64,000 nt of DNA from positions 1,302,001 through 1,366,000 of the forward strand of contig VSJF01000004.1 in the NCBI GenBank assembly GCA_009739215.1, written 5' to 3'. The translations under genes and the position numbers were made by a program. The first letter of the stretch is position 1. Each line of letters starts with the position of its first letter. The DNA comes from Floccularia luteovirens. Taxonomy: Eukaryota > Basidiomycota > Agaricomycetes > Agaricales > Squamanitaceae. Below are positions 1 to 13,482 of the stretch, piece after piece. A model generated the notes under the pieces. It worked only from the letters and a program-made list of their open reading frames with translations, was not told the DNA's origin and ran no database searches.

Positions 1-3000
1 AAGCGAGATTACGCTTGCGGCTCTCTTTTTTCCTATTCAAAGCGCTAAAATGGATTGAGTGCTGTATCCCGAGATTTCTGATTTGCAAGTTACCTATTGA
101 AAGTGCGGAGGATTTGCATGACTCTATCTTCTCGGCGATACTGCCTGTGACATGGTAGTTGGACGGTAAAGGATGTTTTAGAATTGTCGCTTCCATGCAA
201 TATGAAGCGTTTCCAACAAGAGCCACTTGATCGACATATCTCGAATTTGGGGGCGAACTTCTGTATCCTAACGAAATTAGAGTTCGTGTCCTTATCCTAG
301 TGAAATTTGAGCTCTTGTCATAGCTTAATCATGTATAGTGCCTACCTCCGTATATTGACCAGGAATTTCGATCTCATCAACCTTACTATATTGGAACTCG
401 GTCAAATAATGGCTTAAGACCGCTAATGGTTGCAGACGAGGTCGAGAGTCAAGTATCTTTTCGTATCTGTCCCTCCATCTCTGCAATCTCTGAATGTACT
501 CGTAATGACTGGGCTTGTTGGCAATGAAATCATCCTCGTAATCCTTCTGTAAAGCCAGTCAGTCTTTCGTGCTCTGTCAGCTAGTTGAAGGCCTACCTTA
601 ACATGAGCAGGCATATTAGTTGACATCCGAATGAGCGTAGAGTGTGTATGTGGTGCTAGCAAACCATCATCTTCTTGTGCATTCATGCGCAAGACGTAGT
701 TCTAAAGGAAAAGATCAGTACTCATTTAGTTCAATCACAGACATCCAGACCTGGATGGCATCCTGGAGAAGCATGCAAATATTACGGTAGACATCTTCAT
801 CTGGTGACAGCTTGAATTTGTGTTGAATCTGATCTACCATGGTCTCCAGACTCAGGATAAGAAGTGGAAAAGTTGTCTTTAATACTTGAAGAACTTCGTC
901 AACGTGCTCCCAAGCTTGGCGGGGGTATGCGGGCGAGCCATCTACAGCTCCATGTGTTGCATTCATGGAATTAGGAGGCAGAGCAACGCCATTTTGATTA
1001 GCATCCGAAGGCTGAGAAACTGCAGCGGGGGCACTCGTATCCATGTTGGAGGATTCTGTCCCATCCTTCATAGGTTGGTCTACGTTTAGTCGTCGGGAAG
1101 GATCAGTACTTGCTTGTGCTGCGGCACGAGCAGCTTGAGCCTTCTTGATAAATTGCATTTCCTCGCGTGTTGTTCGAAGGTGGTAAAAAAGGGCCTATTA
1201 TGTTATGTATCAAAACGTAATTATTATCGTGAACAAGAAAGACTCCAACCTGTGGATAATGTCGAGCCAAATTCAATAAAACATATCGCGCTTGTTTCCA
1301 TTCTCGATGTGAAAGGGAAAGGCATAATTGAGGTGTGAACGTAATCCAGAACCAAAAACCGGCTTCTCCCTTGTATGTATCAAACGCGCGCGAGATGGTA
1401 GATGCAGAGTCGTCTACACTTAAAAGCCAGAGGATACGAGCCAACAAAGGTCTGGTCTTTCCATTTTTGTACTGACCCACGGCTTGAAGGTAACAGCTTA
1501 CGGCATTCGCGGCGAAGGACAAATCGTTGGGATTTTCTTTGAACATCCGGTCGTTGTACCGGCCCCATTCAGCCCAGGCCTTGGGCTGTCCCATGTCTAG
1601 CTGAACTGCTTGGCCGAATGCAACATTTGCATCATCTGAGCGACCCAACCTGGCATGGAACATTCCCTTCAATGTATAGAACTCGGCCTTCTGAGCCGTT
1701 GAGAAAAACATCAGATTGGTATTGTTGATTACTTCTAGGCCAGCTTGAAGATCGTTCGGCTTTTGATAGTGACACCTTGCCTGTTCGCGCAACTTGAGGA
1801 AGGCTTCTGAAATTTCGATATTGGGTAGTGTATAAATCTTGGTTAAAGATGTAAAGCACACATCGAGAAGGTCATGCTTCCTGGCGACGTGCGCAAATCG
1901 ATTAATTATCCAAGCTGTTTCGTGGAAGCCACGGTAACCAAACGTGTTTGGGTTGGTAGTGGCGCCTCCTGCACCTTGGTTCGGACCACCAATGAGGGGC
2001 ATATATGCGTTGTTGATAGAGTGAAAAACGTTTTGTCGCCAAGCAACCAAGTCACTCCAAAGATTAATATCGTCGTGGACGTTGGGAAGTCGCTCTCGCC
2101 ATGCTTGTAGGACCATCTTGAGTTCCTGAGATTTCTTTTCTAGATTCTGTGCGTTGGTTTGTGAGAGAGAACCAAATATTTGAACGGCTTCTTGAAGTTC
2201 CACAAACTGTTGGAAGTGTTGTAGGAGTGGTATGTGTGCCACAGAAAGGTGAAATGGCAAATTAATCCACTTGCGAAGGGATAGTTGCATCGCGTCCTCG
2301 AGGATCTTCGTGAACTCTACGTTTTTATCCAGGGCGGCAGGAAGCTTTAATAAGGCAATAAAAGCTTCGAACACTCTTCTACGAGGAGTTGCGATCTCGG
2401 GCAGTTGGTTGATTTGTTCCTCTAGAGCATCCTTATGGTCGGCCCAGTCTTTAGTTCGCCATGCACTTTCCAACATCAGTTCTTGATTCCCCTCGCTTTT
2501 GGCGAATTCATGGAGTATATCCCACTGTTGCAGTTTTTCGGCAGATAGCACCCAATGGTCTTCCCAGAGACAGTACTCCGTTTCGGAGAAGGGAATTGAT
2601 CCCGCTCGCGTCTTGCTTTGAGCCAATTCATATATACTCGAAGCTTGCTCCCACATCCCAGCTTGTTCGAAAGCCAGAGCAATGTTTGTCTCTTGGTGGA
2701 GGCACCGACGTCGCCACAGGCCATAGAATAAATCGTCTTCTGATAATTCAGCATATACTTCCGCGAGCGAGTCGTACACGTATTCTCTTACGGTAGGATC
2801 GTCCTCTTTGACACTATCTAGAGATACAGATAAAACCTCCGTAGCGATATGCCATGCACCAAACGTCTTGGCTAGGTACTTCGTCAGATGGGGGGGTAAT
2901 GTCATCGGAGGGGTACAAGCATGTATCCCAGTCAGCAAGGTCTGAATGACGTTTGGTCGTAACTGTGCTTGCTTTACGTGATAGTCTTTACTGAGGAGGT

Positions 3001-6000
3001 TGATTAAATGATTGGTAATATCCATTTGTTCTCGACGCGAAAGGCATGACCAGACTGCGGGGAAGACAGACACCCAAGTTTCATGCGCTATTTTAGGATC
3101 TAAGAAAAGTAGCCGTTGCATAGGTCGGACAATGTTCTGGGTTTTTGGTCTTGATAATGATGGCGGAAAGTCAAGTGTATTGTTTCTGCGTTCATTAAGG
3201 CTGGCTAGTTCGACATCTGCGGATCCTAGAATAAGATAGAGAGCCAGGTATATCCAATTGTGGTCAGCAAGCGCATCCCAACTTTGAACACCGAATATGT
3301 AAGTCAAACGGCTGAACAAGGATCGAGGAACGCTGATGTCAAGCAGGTCCATAAACTTCTCGCGGAGTAACGTGTCTTTTGCGCGACAGCCTAGAAGGAA
3401 TGATTGTTCTAACCGTGTTGTTAGGTCACTGCGACGCAATTTTGGTTCGGTATATATGTCGTAGATGAGTTCAAGGTAGGGTTGAAATAATGATTCGCCA
3501 CGGTTTTCGAACGCTGTCATCTTTTGTAAAAGACTTGCTTTCTCTTTCATGGTGGGATAAGCCTCCTGCCTGTGCATAGCCCAAGTCTTCGCAAGATCCA
3601 ACATGTAACGACACAGAGACGGGCTCTTGGATTTATCAACAAGAACAACCAGTGTACTGAGGAGCCATCGCCTCTGGTCCGCCAGATATGCGACTGAAAC
3701 TTGGCAGATATCGAGAATAGCGATGACAAGGCGCACTCCGCTTTCGAAACCGGTTGATGTCGGAGTTGACTGAATATGTTCTTTAGCTAATTTACTGAGT
3801 AACTTCATTAGCGATTGACTAAATGTTTCAATTCGTTCGGGGACGTTATCCACGACAGACTTGAGCATCAGGAGGATACCACGTAATGAGGTAGAGTTGC
3901 GTAATCCATCCCCTATCGCGGAGTGGACGAAATTATGGAATTCAGCCAAGTCTCCATGCTGTTCTTCGTCCTCCTTAGGTAAAGGGAACAGTTTAATCAG
4001 ACGTTCGAATATTGGATGTAAGGCATCTTGTAGTCCTTGGTCATCTGTCAGAAGCCCCTTTTTTACGAGTTTCTGCAGCATCGGTGTGTTCGTGATATAC
4101 CATGAATCAGTTTGCTCAGCGGTGACAACCTGGAGCACTTTGGCGGCTGCGAGAGCTTGACTGAGTGGTACTTCACCTGTGAGTTCGTTCTGTACAAAGT
4201 TTGTTATTATCCCTCAATCCAGGTGCGGATGTTCACACCTGTTCAAGAGCTCGAGAGAAAAACCTTAAACCAACAGTAACATCGGTCCAGCCACTAGGTC
4301 CGACCATCATCTGGAGCAGTGACAATGCCCTTGGTACAAGATTTCCCTTCGAAGGCTGATCGTGAGGTATAGTTGCTAATCGTACCAGGTAGCTAACCAT
4401 ATTTTCTCGGAAACCAAGGGGAGTCAACCAATTATTGCTATTCTGAGGGCCTACTTCAGACGACTTCTGCGACGCCTGCTCTTCCCAGTTGTAGATTACT
4501 TGGAGGATGTCGATTGACAAAAGTCGTGTTTCGGGAGTCGAACTTGCAGTCATGCCAAGTTTGTTCAGAGAGTTTGTCATATGAGGAATGAAAAGTGACC
4601 GAACGGGGAAAAATAGTTGGGGTTGCTTCACGATCAAATGGTATATAGCAATCATCTGTGCCAGCCCTTCTTCAGCTAACAGCCTCCTTGTAGTTTCCGC
4701 CCACCGGGGAATGCCCGATTCCGATGGCTCAGATCGGGGGAGTGATGGTGCGAGAGTCGCAAGGGCTTCTTGTCGAACTAGAGCTCGTCCTTCTGAATGC
4801 GGGGAACGTAGAAGACCTGTCCATGCACGAAGGATGAATTTTTGTGGTGTTTGGAATGCAGCGAAGAAGCGGGCAGCTAGTAGATAAGATGTTTGTTTGA
4901 CAACGATATCTTCACTTGTTGTAATGTAGAACCAGGCGCATTTGATGATATCTTTCTTCGCATCTTCCAAAAGGTCTGAGTAGTGTTGAACGAGAACGGT
5001 TGTCAGATAAAGTAACTCTATCTTGAACATGTCATCAGTTTCTGCAAATGCGCTTGAATCTGTGAATGGATGCCAGATGATACGATGTAATTGATTGACA
5101 AAGTCAGCTTCAATAAGACGATCCTTCGGAGGCGTGCGTGCGGCTTGGACGAGAAGGATAGGGCTGATGATATAGCGAATAACATATGCTTTATGTGACC
5201 AAGTGTAGTCGGAATCGTTGAACCAGGTAAGAAAGCGCATTAAAATGTTTCTTCTGAACAGAGCATCTTCGCTCATAGCTACATGGTGGTAGAGGAACTG
5301 TGTTGTGTTTATGAGATCCATCCCTAGTTTCTGGTCATACAAAGAAACAATCTCGAAGATCAAATCGATTCGAGGCGTCTGCTTGAGGATCTTGATGAAT
5401 ATTCCTCTAAGCAGAGATTGTCGCTGTATAATTTCGGGCATCACAACGGCTGTTTGTTCCGGCTGTGATACAATTTTATGCCATATATCCAGAAGGGCAC
5501 TAACAACGTAACCATTCTCTGCGATCCAGTTGGGCACCAGATCGACCAAGTCATCAACCAGCGCCAATGCCGCAAGGGTATATGGCATTTCTGATCCTTT
5601 CAAGAAATGGTTTACAATCACTGGAGTCCGCGAGGCCAACTCACGTATAAGATGAGGGGCCAATTCTGCTTGAAGAATACTTCTCAACGTGCGCAGATGA
5701 CGCGGAAAGTTGAGATGGCGCATGAAGAAATCAATTCCGTCGACTGGATATCGATCCAAGTATTTTGCCAAAGGTTCTGAGAATGGGCTCCGGGTAGAAA
5801 AGTGCATCTGGGCTTCCGTTTGTACAATAGCATTGACGAGGTTTTCGAGGAAAATATTGGCGGCAGAAGGCAAAAGATGGAATATGTTTGCAAGACGGAC
5901 GAGCTTAGTTATTCCTTCGTTGTCAGCCAAAGGAAGTCTCGAAGAAGCTTGGAGCATTTGAGGATCGGCAACGATGCGGAAGTGATCAAGTAGTTTATGA

Positions 6001-9000
6001 CCGATTTCGACCTTGAAGTAATTAGTGAGGAGCTCCAACAAACGTGCCAGACCTTCCAGACCAGGGACTGATAACCGTTTAGGATCGGCTAGATTCATCA
6101 ATATCGGGCGCAGTCCAGTTTGCAATAATTCTTTTGGTAAACGACTCTGGTGGGTCAGGACCATTCTTAGTCCCTCATGCGCGACATCTTTGACTTCAGG
6201 TGAAGGAGAATATAACGATTTGAAATAAACACCCGTGACCCTGACAATATTATTATTAATGTTAAAGGGCTCAATAAATTGGATGTACCTTTGGCGCGTT
6301 TGGTGTTGTCTTGAGAAGAAGTCAGTCAACGGCATTGATGCAGTCAACAGCTTGATACATGCGACGCGGAGTTTGATTACTTCAACCTTTCCTTGTCTAA
6401 TGTTTCCTCGGCCAAGTAATTGGGCATCCTCTGCATCCGCCAAGGCTAGAGTTTCGTGCAATAAACGAAGCAATTCATCGTTCAGTTCAACAAGCGGAGG
6501 ATCTATTCCAACGCAATATCTGACGGCCTCAATCATTCCTATCTGTTTGGAGAAGGGAAGGGCCCTCAACGGCTTCGTATAAATACCGACTAACATTCGG
6601 TCACGATGGGGCATCAATAACTCGGCGGCAGGTCGTCCGCTCAATCCAATTAAGAGTTCAAGGCATTTCTGGGCAGCTTGTCGAACCACGGGATTTGAAC
6701 TCTGTAGTTCGGGGAAGAAGATGCCTGCCAAGTGAACTAATTTATTGCGGGCTTGCATGGCTACTTCATCCTCGGCATTAACATCTCCGTTACCAATGCG
6801 AAGGACACTCATTAGTACGTCAACGACTTCATCCACATCTCGGGGAATATCGTATGGTAGATCCTTGAGGATATGCAAAAGTGTGCGAACAAGGTCAACT
6901 TCTCGGTCGGTTATCCATTTTACATTGAGCTCTGGGGTACAAGTCATGATTTTGATCCCACGACATCCTGCACTTTTCCGGGTCCAGGAGTCATCCAAGC
7001 ATAGAGCAGTAAATCGGTTGGCAATTTGGTGCAAAATTGGTATGATATCTGACGAGTTGACGTTGTTGTGTTGGTTCATGGAGACAAGGTTGTGAACAAT
7101 GAGGCTTATGAGGTTCACCGCTTGTTGTGCGTGTTCCGGAAGTTCGCGGGACATAGCATGTGGAAAAGCGTCCAGAAAACATGACAAAAGACTGCTGGGT
7201 GAAGGTCTGGCGCCAGTATCGCGAACTTGGCATCGGCGGATTTCTAGATTGAACACTGTTTTTGAGAGGCTTAAAATATATGTTTCTGCCTGTTCAGCAA
7301 TCTCAAGGAAATGAATTCCGTCGAAAAGGCCCTCCATAGTAGTAACAAATACTTCCTCGATATTTCGCCCTTGAATACCCTGGAATACATACTAAGTAGG
7401 ATGATACCTCAGCGGACAAGTGCTTTACCTCGAATAATATCACCGAAAGGCAATTTTCCAGATAATTGTATGCATACAAACGATCAGGAGGAGAGGCCTT
7501 CATCATAATTTTCGAGGCCAAACATGATACGGACCCTAACTCAATCTTTTCAACTGTACCTCCAAATGAGATAGCCATCCTGGCCGGTTCAGAATGATGT
7601 TTATATGTCAAGGCAGGTTCTTTGGCCAGTAGACGACGATTCCGCCCCCCTAACTTCCCCAGAATCCTGATGGTGGTATGTGCCGGATGGTGGTTAGCAG
7701 GCAGGGGTTTGAGATGGCTGAACAATGCCTCCATCAATTCACGCAAGACCATGTTGAGAGTTGGATCGAGAAAATCTGGTGTCAGATTATCGATACACAG
7801 TTCTAGTGTACGTAGACCTTGAGACACTAGCTCTGGACCCCCTCGTAACGCCAGAGCCAAAGGTTGCATCAGATACGTTAGGTGCGGTAGGAGGTGCGTG
7901 AGACGCAACGGGACCGTCAGACAAAGTTCGACAATCATGTCACGAGTCTGACCCTCCGATGCTAACAGCTGTTTGTTGAGACTTTCTAGCATGTCAGGTA
8001 GCAGAGGAAGCACTTCATGATATAAAAGCTCAAATCGTCCACCGCCGCCGCCTATTGCCCGGAAAAGTGCTCTCAAGAGATGGAAATAGTTGGTCGGTTT
8101 GCTCGCTTTGGCTGCTAGTGGGAAACAATCCATCAACAATTTGGCAAGATAAGCTGCTAAAATAGGTTCATTGGGAGCCGGGTGTGCTGCAACAGCTCCA
8201 AATGCCATTTTGTAAAGTCTGATGGTTGCTGCTGCCGTAAGATCATCGTACTCCCCCAGTTGGGGGAGTCTATCGACCAGAAACCTTAAAACAATGGCCA
8301 GAAGAGTTGGAGACGAGACTTCTCGTGTAAAGAGAAATTGGCAGATATTCAGTAAGATGATTCGTTTTTGTGCGCATTCGAAGAAAAAATCAATTTTGTG
8401 GGTCCAAACTTCTTGAAAGACGTGTAGATTAATCTCCAGGAGTGCATGACCAAACCAATCTATAGCGTCATTCTGTTCGTTGATACGAGGGTCAGGGTCA
8501 AATAATGACATGCACCGTATGCAGCCCTCGAAAAAGCGGAAAACAAGGGACCCATCAGGCATTGGGGCATCGCATTTCCTTAGAGCAGCCAGGCACACCC
8601 GAAAGCCATGTAATAGTGTCCTGTAAATCATACGGGACTCTGCATTATATCAGACAAGATTTACTTATAACAAAATACTGCTGACCAACGATGACATCCT
8701 CTGGCTTTTCAACAGCGTAAGTCGCGCCACCGACTGGTCGAGCTTTCTCAATAAATGCAGCGTCAAGGATGACCTCTGGTGTTTTCTTCTTCGATCGCTC
8801 GATGGTTACAGAGATTTCGTCATAAACAAGACATAGGCCTTCTAATCGTTCAAGGCAAGTCTCAAACATGGCACCTAAAAGCCTTGCAGCACCCTGAGAA
8901 GTTTCTTTGGACAGAATTGCATCCGTCAAACCGAACATCATTTTCGCAAACAATGTATGTAGATTGCTCCCTAGAGCAGGGTTGTGAATCAGGCAGGAAT

Positions 9001-10352
9001 AAACGTGTACTATGCGCCCCAGTTGGGCTGTCGTTAGTTCGTTTCTGACGTGATGAACTAGATCAGCTATAGCACTATATACTACTGGGCTAGCGGGACA
9101 TGTCAGCCGAGAATTGGAGTAAACGAGATGTTAAACACACCGCAGCATTTCCTTGCTGCCAACCCCGGTCCCAAGAAGAACGCGTTCGTCAAAGAGCTTG
9201 TCCAGGTGGCTGAATAAAGCCTTGCGATGTGCAGTACCCATCAAGTGTCTAAACACGACCATAAGCTCCTGTTGGGATATGCATTCAATATGAGCCTTCG
9301 CGAAACACGGGATAGATCACTTTTCTTAGAGCAATTCCGTTTGCAGGACAGTCTTGTAGGATACGTAGCGCACTCAAAATCAAGGTTTCGCCGTAAGTAT
9401 CATCTTGTTCTCCAGAAAAACGCATTATGTACGCAAGGTATGAAAGCATCTATTTGCATCGTTAAAAAAGCTCATAAAGGACGCTGTGACATACCTTAAT
9501 TTGCGCATGAATAAAATCACTGTATGTTGAAGCATTCCTGATTGAAGGAGCCATCCCCGCCCATACCCCTCCCATAGCTTCGTAATCAACTCTGGCTTTT
9601 GCTTGAGCAGGGGACTCCAGTGCCAAAACTTCAAACGCAGGTGCCACAGTGACCTGAATTGTTGGAGATATCATAGGTCTGTGGACCTGGGACATGATGA
9701 CCATAACCATGCCCATTTCTCCGAGAACTTTAAAGCTGCGAATACTGGGAAGAACAACATTCGGATCTAACGGCATAGAAGATTCAGATAAGACTTCCTC
9801 CACCAAGCCTTTCATGTTTCCGAAAACAGCCTGGAAAATTGCAACGAATTCGGTGAGACTTTCTTCTGTAAGTGACCTGTAGCTACGAATAAGGTCCACC
9901 ATTGTCTTGCATGCCGTTGTTCCGTTTTCCTCGTTATCATGACGGAGCTCATGTAACATACAGTTGAATATTGGAGTGACATGAACTCGAACAGCTTCGT
10001 TCACGGGAAGACGATTCAAAATTTCAAGTAAAACACGGCGAAATTGATAATCAATAGAATCTTTTTGAAGGGCGGCCTCACCGGAGCGGAGGAGTTCAAT
10101 GAGAGCAGGAATTAGGTATGGCAAAGCACGGGCTGTCTCTGTATCCCGGGCAGTGTCAAGCATCTCTCGAATTTCGGATGCCACAGCATGTTTTGTTCTG
10201 AGGTCTGAAGCGAACCGTCAACTAGCTGTGCAAACGAGATTATGAATTGAAAGGTTACCTATGTTAGGATCAGCAATACGAGCAACGCGTATTTCGAGGT
10301 CAGATGTAGTAGAAAGATGCGGGGTAGGCTCAAGTGTCGAGGGTGCAGCCAT
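1..10352 (-). CDS. TRA1: TRA1/TRRAP, SAGA and NuA4 scaffold pseudokinase (3' end missing)
   Basis: Giant PIKK-family protein that docks transcriptional activators onto the SAGA and NuA4 histone acetyltransferase complexes in the nucleus. About 3,200 residues can be read through twelve short introns. The start at 10352 (MAAPSTLEPTPHLS) runs into DLRTKHAVASEIREML, then a long HEAT-repeat solenoid. Landmarks are RILQDCP near 9360, VYSAIADLVHHVRNEL near 9050, YAVEKPEDVIVESRMIYRTL across 8590-8730, the FAT region (7337-1103), and the kinase-like start EFQYSKVDEIEIPGQY near 360. A last visible exon ends in NSALNRKKESRKRNLA at base 1, so the rest of the PI3K-like fold and the FATC tail lie outside. 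Tra1 proteins lack kinase catalytic residues; that segment is not in view. The visible exons splice in frame with no lesion. Identification is very secure; individual splice sites are inferred by eye. Confidence 0.96.
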
Positions 10353-10702
10353 GCCCAGTACTGAAGTGTGCAGCAATGAAATTTGGCACTTGAAGCTCAG
10401 CTTAACCTTGATTGATTACGTAATATTCACAATCTTGTTACTTTTCTGTGACATCAACTCGAACCCTCTTCTTTAAACACAATTCTTAAGAACAATTCAC
10501 TATGTGGACAGTTCTACTGATGATATGACTTGAGAACAGAACACACGCAAATAAATTGAACCCTGCATTTTAACACATTATAATGACATGATGCAGCATA
10601 TCTGAAGCGTCTACTCAAGATCAGAAGAGCGAAAAGCCCATATGATGGACTAGCTCATTGAAATACGAATGACAAGAAACATTTAGTGAGATACTGCATA
10701 TT
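10353..10702. other. Intergenic: TRA1 upstream region and TCTP 3' flank
   Basis: About 350 bases between the TRA1 start codon and the TCTP stop codon, both on the minus strand. It should hold the TCTP 3' UTR and the TRA1 promoter. It is AT-rich with no supported reading frame or RNA gene. Confidence 0.5.
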
Positions 10703-11537
10703 TTAGAGTTTTACTTCTTTGCATCCATCCTTCCAAAACGTGAAGTATGCTATACAAAGGTTGTACACATCATTCAACCATTTTTAAAAGTGGAATTGGA
10801 CTCACGAGTAATACCATCCGACTAGAATGGAAAAAGAGACAAGAATTAATAGTGATGTGGTTTGTTTCCTAAAATTTGTACTTACTCGATAGTTTAACAA
10901 AGCAACCATCCCATCTGGATTCATAGATTCCCCAGTGTACTAGGAAAGCGTCAAGCAATCATATATGCCACCCCTATGCAACACTCACAAATTCATAATC
11001 TTTGAAATTAGCAACAATCTTCTTAACCTGTGCTTGCGCGCCCTGTTCAAAGATGGGAACCCGCTCAGGTTTAGTCTTTTCAAGCTCGGCTTTGACCGCT
11101 TTCATATACGCCTAAAATATGTTAGTATTTTACCGAAGAGAGAGGCACAAATATTGCACATATCTACCTTAATGGTAATGAGAAACGATTTCTTGTCGAA
11201 AGTTGTTGGCTGGAGTCGGAAAGAGTGTACGACATTGTTCACTTGAGAACTACCTTCTTCAAGGGCTTCCTCTTGATCCTCTGTAGATGGGTTGGCGCCT
11301 ACACCAGAAAAATCAGACAAGGGGCGAAAATGAGCGGGGATCAAACTTACCGATGTCGATGTCCGCGCCACTCTTTACAACAATCATTTGGCAGTTGACT
11401 TCAATCACTATATCGTCCACAACGGTGCTACAATTTGATGATTAGTAGGTATAACATCGGACAAATTTCTCCACTTACTTTGGAAAGGCATCTGAGAACA
11501 GCTCATCCCCAGTCAAAATATCTGTGTACAACAACAT
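10703..11537 (-). CDS. Translationally controlled tumour protein homologue (TCTP/TMA19)
   Basis: Small, abundant, ribosome-associated growth protein of the TCTP fold. The spliced product is about 168 residues, the normal family length. It begins MLLYTDILTGDELFSDAF, the family signature start. It continues with DDIVIEVNCQMIVV, an acidic mobile loop (STEDQEEALEEG), then SFLITIKAYMKAVK and a C-terminal GESMNPDGMVALLNYR block. It ends PYFTFWKDGCKEVKL after a last intron (donor GTGAGT). Six introns split it. The gene is divergent from UTP15 with only 150 bases between start codons, and both products serve ribosome production and growth, so a shared promoter is likely. All exons join in frame. Confidence 0.95.
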
Positions 11538-11628
11538 TTCGATAACAAGAAAATTTGTGATGCGACAAAGTATGAGAGAGACACTGCAAGAGAAACTTTT
11601 ATATGATCGATTTGATCTTATCGGTGTT

Positions 11629-11638
11629 ATCACGTGAT
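11629..11638. promoter_or_regulatory. Palindromic E-box ATCACGTGAT in the TCTP/UTP15 promoter
   Basis: A perfect 10-base palindrome with a CACGTG core, about 90 bases upstream of the TCTP start and 50 bases upstream of the UTP15 start. CACGTG is the core site of fungal bHLH factors such as Cbf1. Use by such a factor here is inference. Confidence 0.45.
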
Positions 11639-11687
11639 ACAATGTCTTTTGAGCTCAAAGTTTTGAAAATATACTACAGCGACCGTA

Positions 11688-13437
11688 ATGGATTATCAAC
11701 CTGTGGTCCTGAAAAGCCACCCCCGATTGGCAACAAGGCATAATACGGAATCTAGACATTGGCGTCAATTCAAGCACCATGTATTCGTAAAAGAATACGC
11801 GCCAGTAACATCCATACATTTTTCACCATCTAAACCTCATCGGTATGCAGTCACAGCCGCCACGCGAGTCCAGATTTATACTCCCCGTACACAAAAAATC
11901 ACAAAAACTATATCACGTTTTAAGGATGTTGCCCGTAGTGGATCTATTCGTGGAGACGGAAAGCTTGTTGTGGCAGGAGACGATAGTGGATTGATTCAGG
12001 TAAGGTGCTGAAAACATGTAAATACGATATCTTGTGACTAGCAGTCTGTCTCCTAGGTTTTCGATATAAATTCACGTGCAATTCTACGCACATTGGATGG
12101 CCACAAGCAGCCCGTACATGTTACCAAATTTTCGGCCTTACAACCGACACAAGTCATCTCATGTTCTGATGATACAAGTGTAAAAATTTGGGATGTTCCA
12201 TCACAAACGTCCATTTCAACATTCACAGACCATACAGATTATGTCCGCTCAGGTCAAATATCAAATTCAGATCCAAATATGATCATAACCGGCTCGTATG
12301 ATGGTACTGTCAGACTATTCGATTCACGATCTGGTCTATGCGAGATGGTAATGGGAAGTAACAAATCTCGCAGCTCACAAAATGTAGCACCTGTGGAGCA
12401 AGTCTTGATGTTCCCGACTGGAACGATCGCGGTTTCTTCTGCTGGCCCAATACTTCGAATCTGGGACATTGTTGCAGGAGGAAGATGCATCAGGGCACTT
12501 TCAAATCATCAAAAAACTATCACATCACTTACTTTGGACGCGTCTGGGAGCAGGTTACTCTCTGGCAGTCTCGACCATCTAGTAAAAGTTTATGATGTGA
12601 GTAGTTATGAGATTGTTCACACTATGCGGTATCCTGCTCCTATTCTATGTGTAGCCATTTCAGTAAGTTCTCGTTCTCGTTTCGCGCATAATGGATTCAC
12701 AAACCGAATGTAGCCTGACGATAGCCATATTGCTGCAGGGATGTCTGATGGCACCATGTCAGTGCGTCAACGTGCGCTTAAACCGTCGGAAGCACGCCAA
12801 CAACAGTCTGAATTGACATTCTCTGGCGTGACTGCCGACAATCTGCGACTAAACCGCTCGATAGAAAAAAGGAACTTGCCTACGAATGACCTTCTTATTG
12901 AAAGTCGCCGTACAAAGAGACTCAAAGATTATGATAAGTTGCTAAAAGCCTTTAATTATTCGGCTGCATTAGATGCTGTCCTGAGAAAAGTTAGTGAAAA
13001 AGTTTGTTTGCTTAATCCAGTCTAACTCACAACCCACAGCAAGTCCCTCCTGCTACAACTTTCTCATTAATCCAGGAACTCATTCACAGGGATGGTCTAC
13101 GCATTGCTTTGGCAGGTCGTGACGAAGTTCTCCTGGAGCCTGTTCTCCGACTTCTTCTGAAATATGTAACTGACCCGCGTTTTGGTGAACTAGTCTGTGA
13201 TGTTGCTGGGATAGTTCTAGGTAAGACCGTTGTTGTGGTCCATGTTTATCGTGGATTTAATCAAGCGGTATAGATATGTACCGCCCAGTTTTGGGGCAGT
13301 CGCCCCTCGTTGATTCTCTCTTTCTGCAGTTACAAAAAAAGGTTATGGCCGAAATCCTTTTTCTGAAGGAAATGTTAAAGGCTAAAGGCACTTTGAACAT
13401 GATATTGGCTTCTGTATCTCCAACAATCTCATTATAG
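11688..13437 (+). CDS. UTP15: U3 snoRNP/SSU processome WD40 protein UTP15
   Basis: Component of the t-UTP (UtpA) module of the small-subunit processome, acting in the nucleolus in rDNA transcription and early 18S rRNA processing. The N-terminus carries SIHFSPSKPHRYAVTAATRV, then several WD40 blades (SCSDDTSVKIWDVPS, TGSYDGTVRLFDSRSG, SGSLDHLVKVYDVSS). The C-terminal UTP15 domain follows (LKDYDKLLKAFNYSAALDAV, then FSLIQELIHRDGLRIALAGR and LRLLLKYVTDPRFGEL). It ends ILASVSPTISL at 13437. Four introns are recognisable. Length of roughly 510 residues matches the family. It is divergent from TCTP, and its stop lies only 45 bases from the convergent CTNNBL1 stop, so the two 3' UTRs probably overlap. 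Confidence 0.95.
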
Positions 13438-13482
13438 CTTAATATATATAGTCATATGTTATAATATAGTTTGTCACTACAA

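Noticed and set aside
8640..8720. Apparent frame break in TRA1 between the YAVEKPEDVI block and the following exon
   Set aside because: A 46-base intron with donor GTCAGC and acceptor ATGCAG joins VIVESRMIYRTL in frame.
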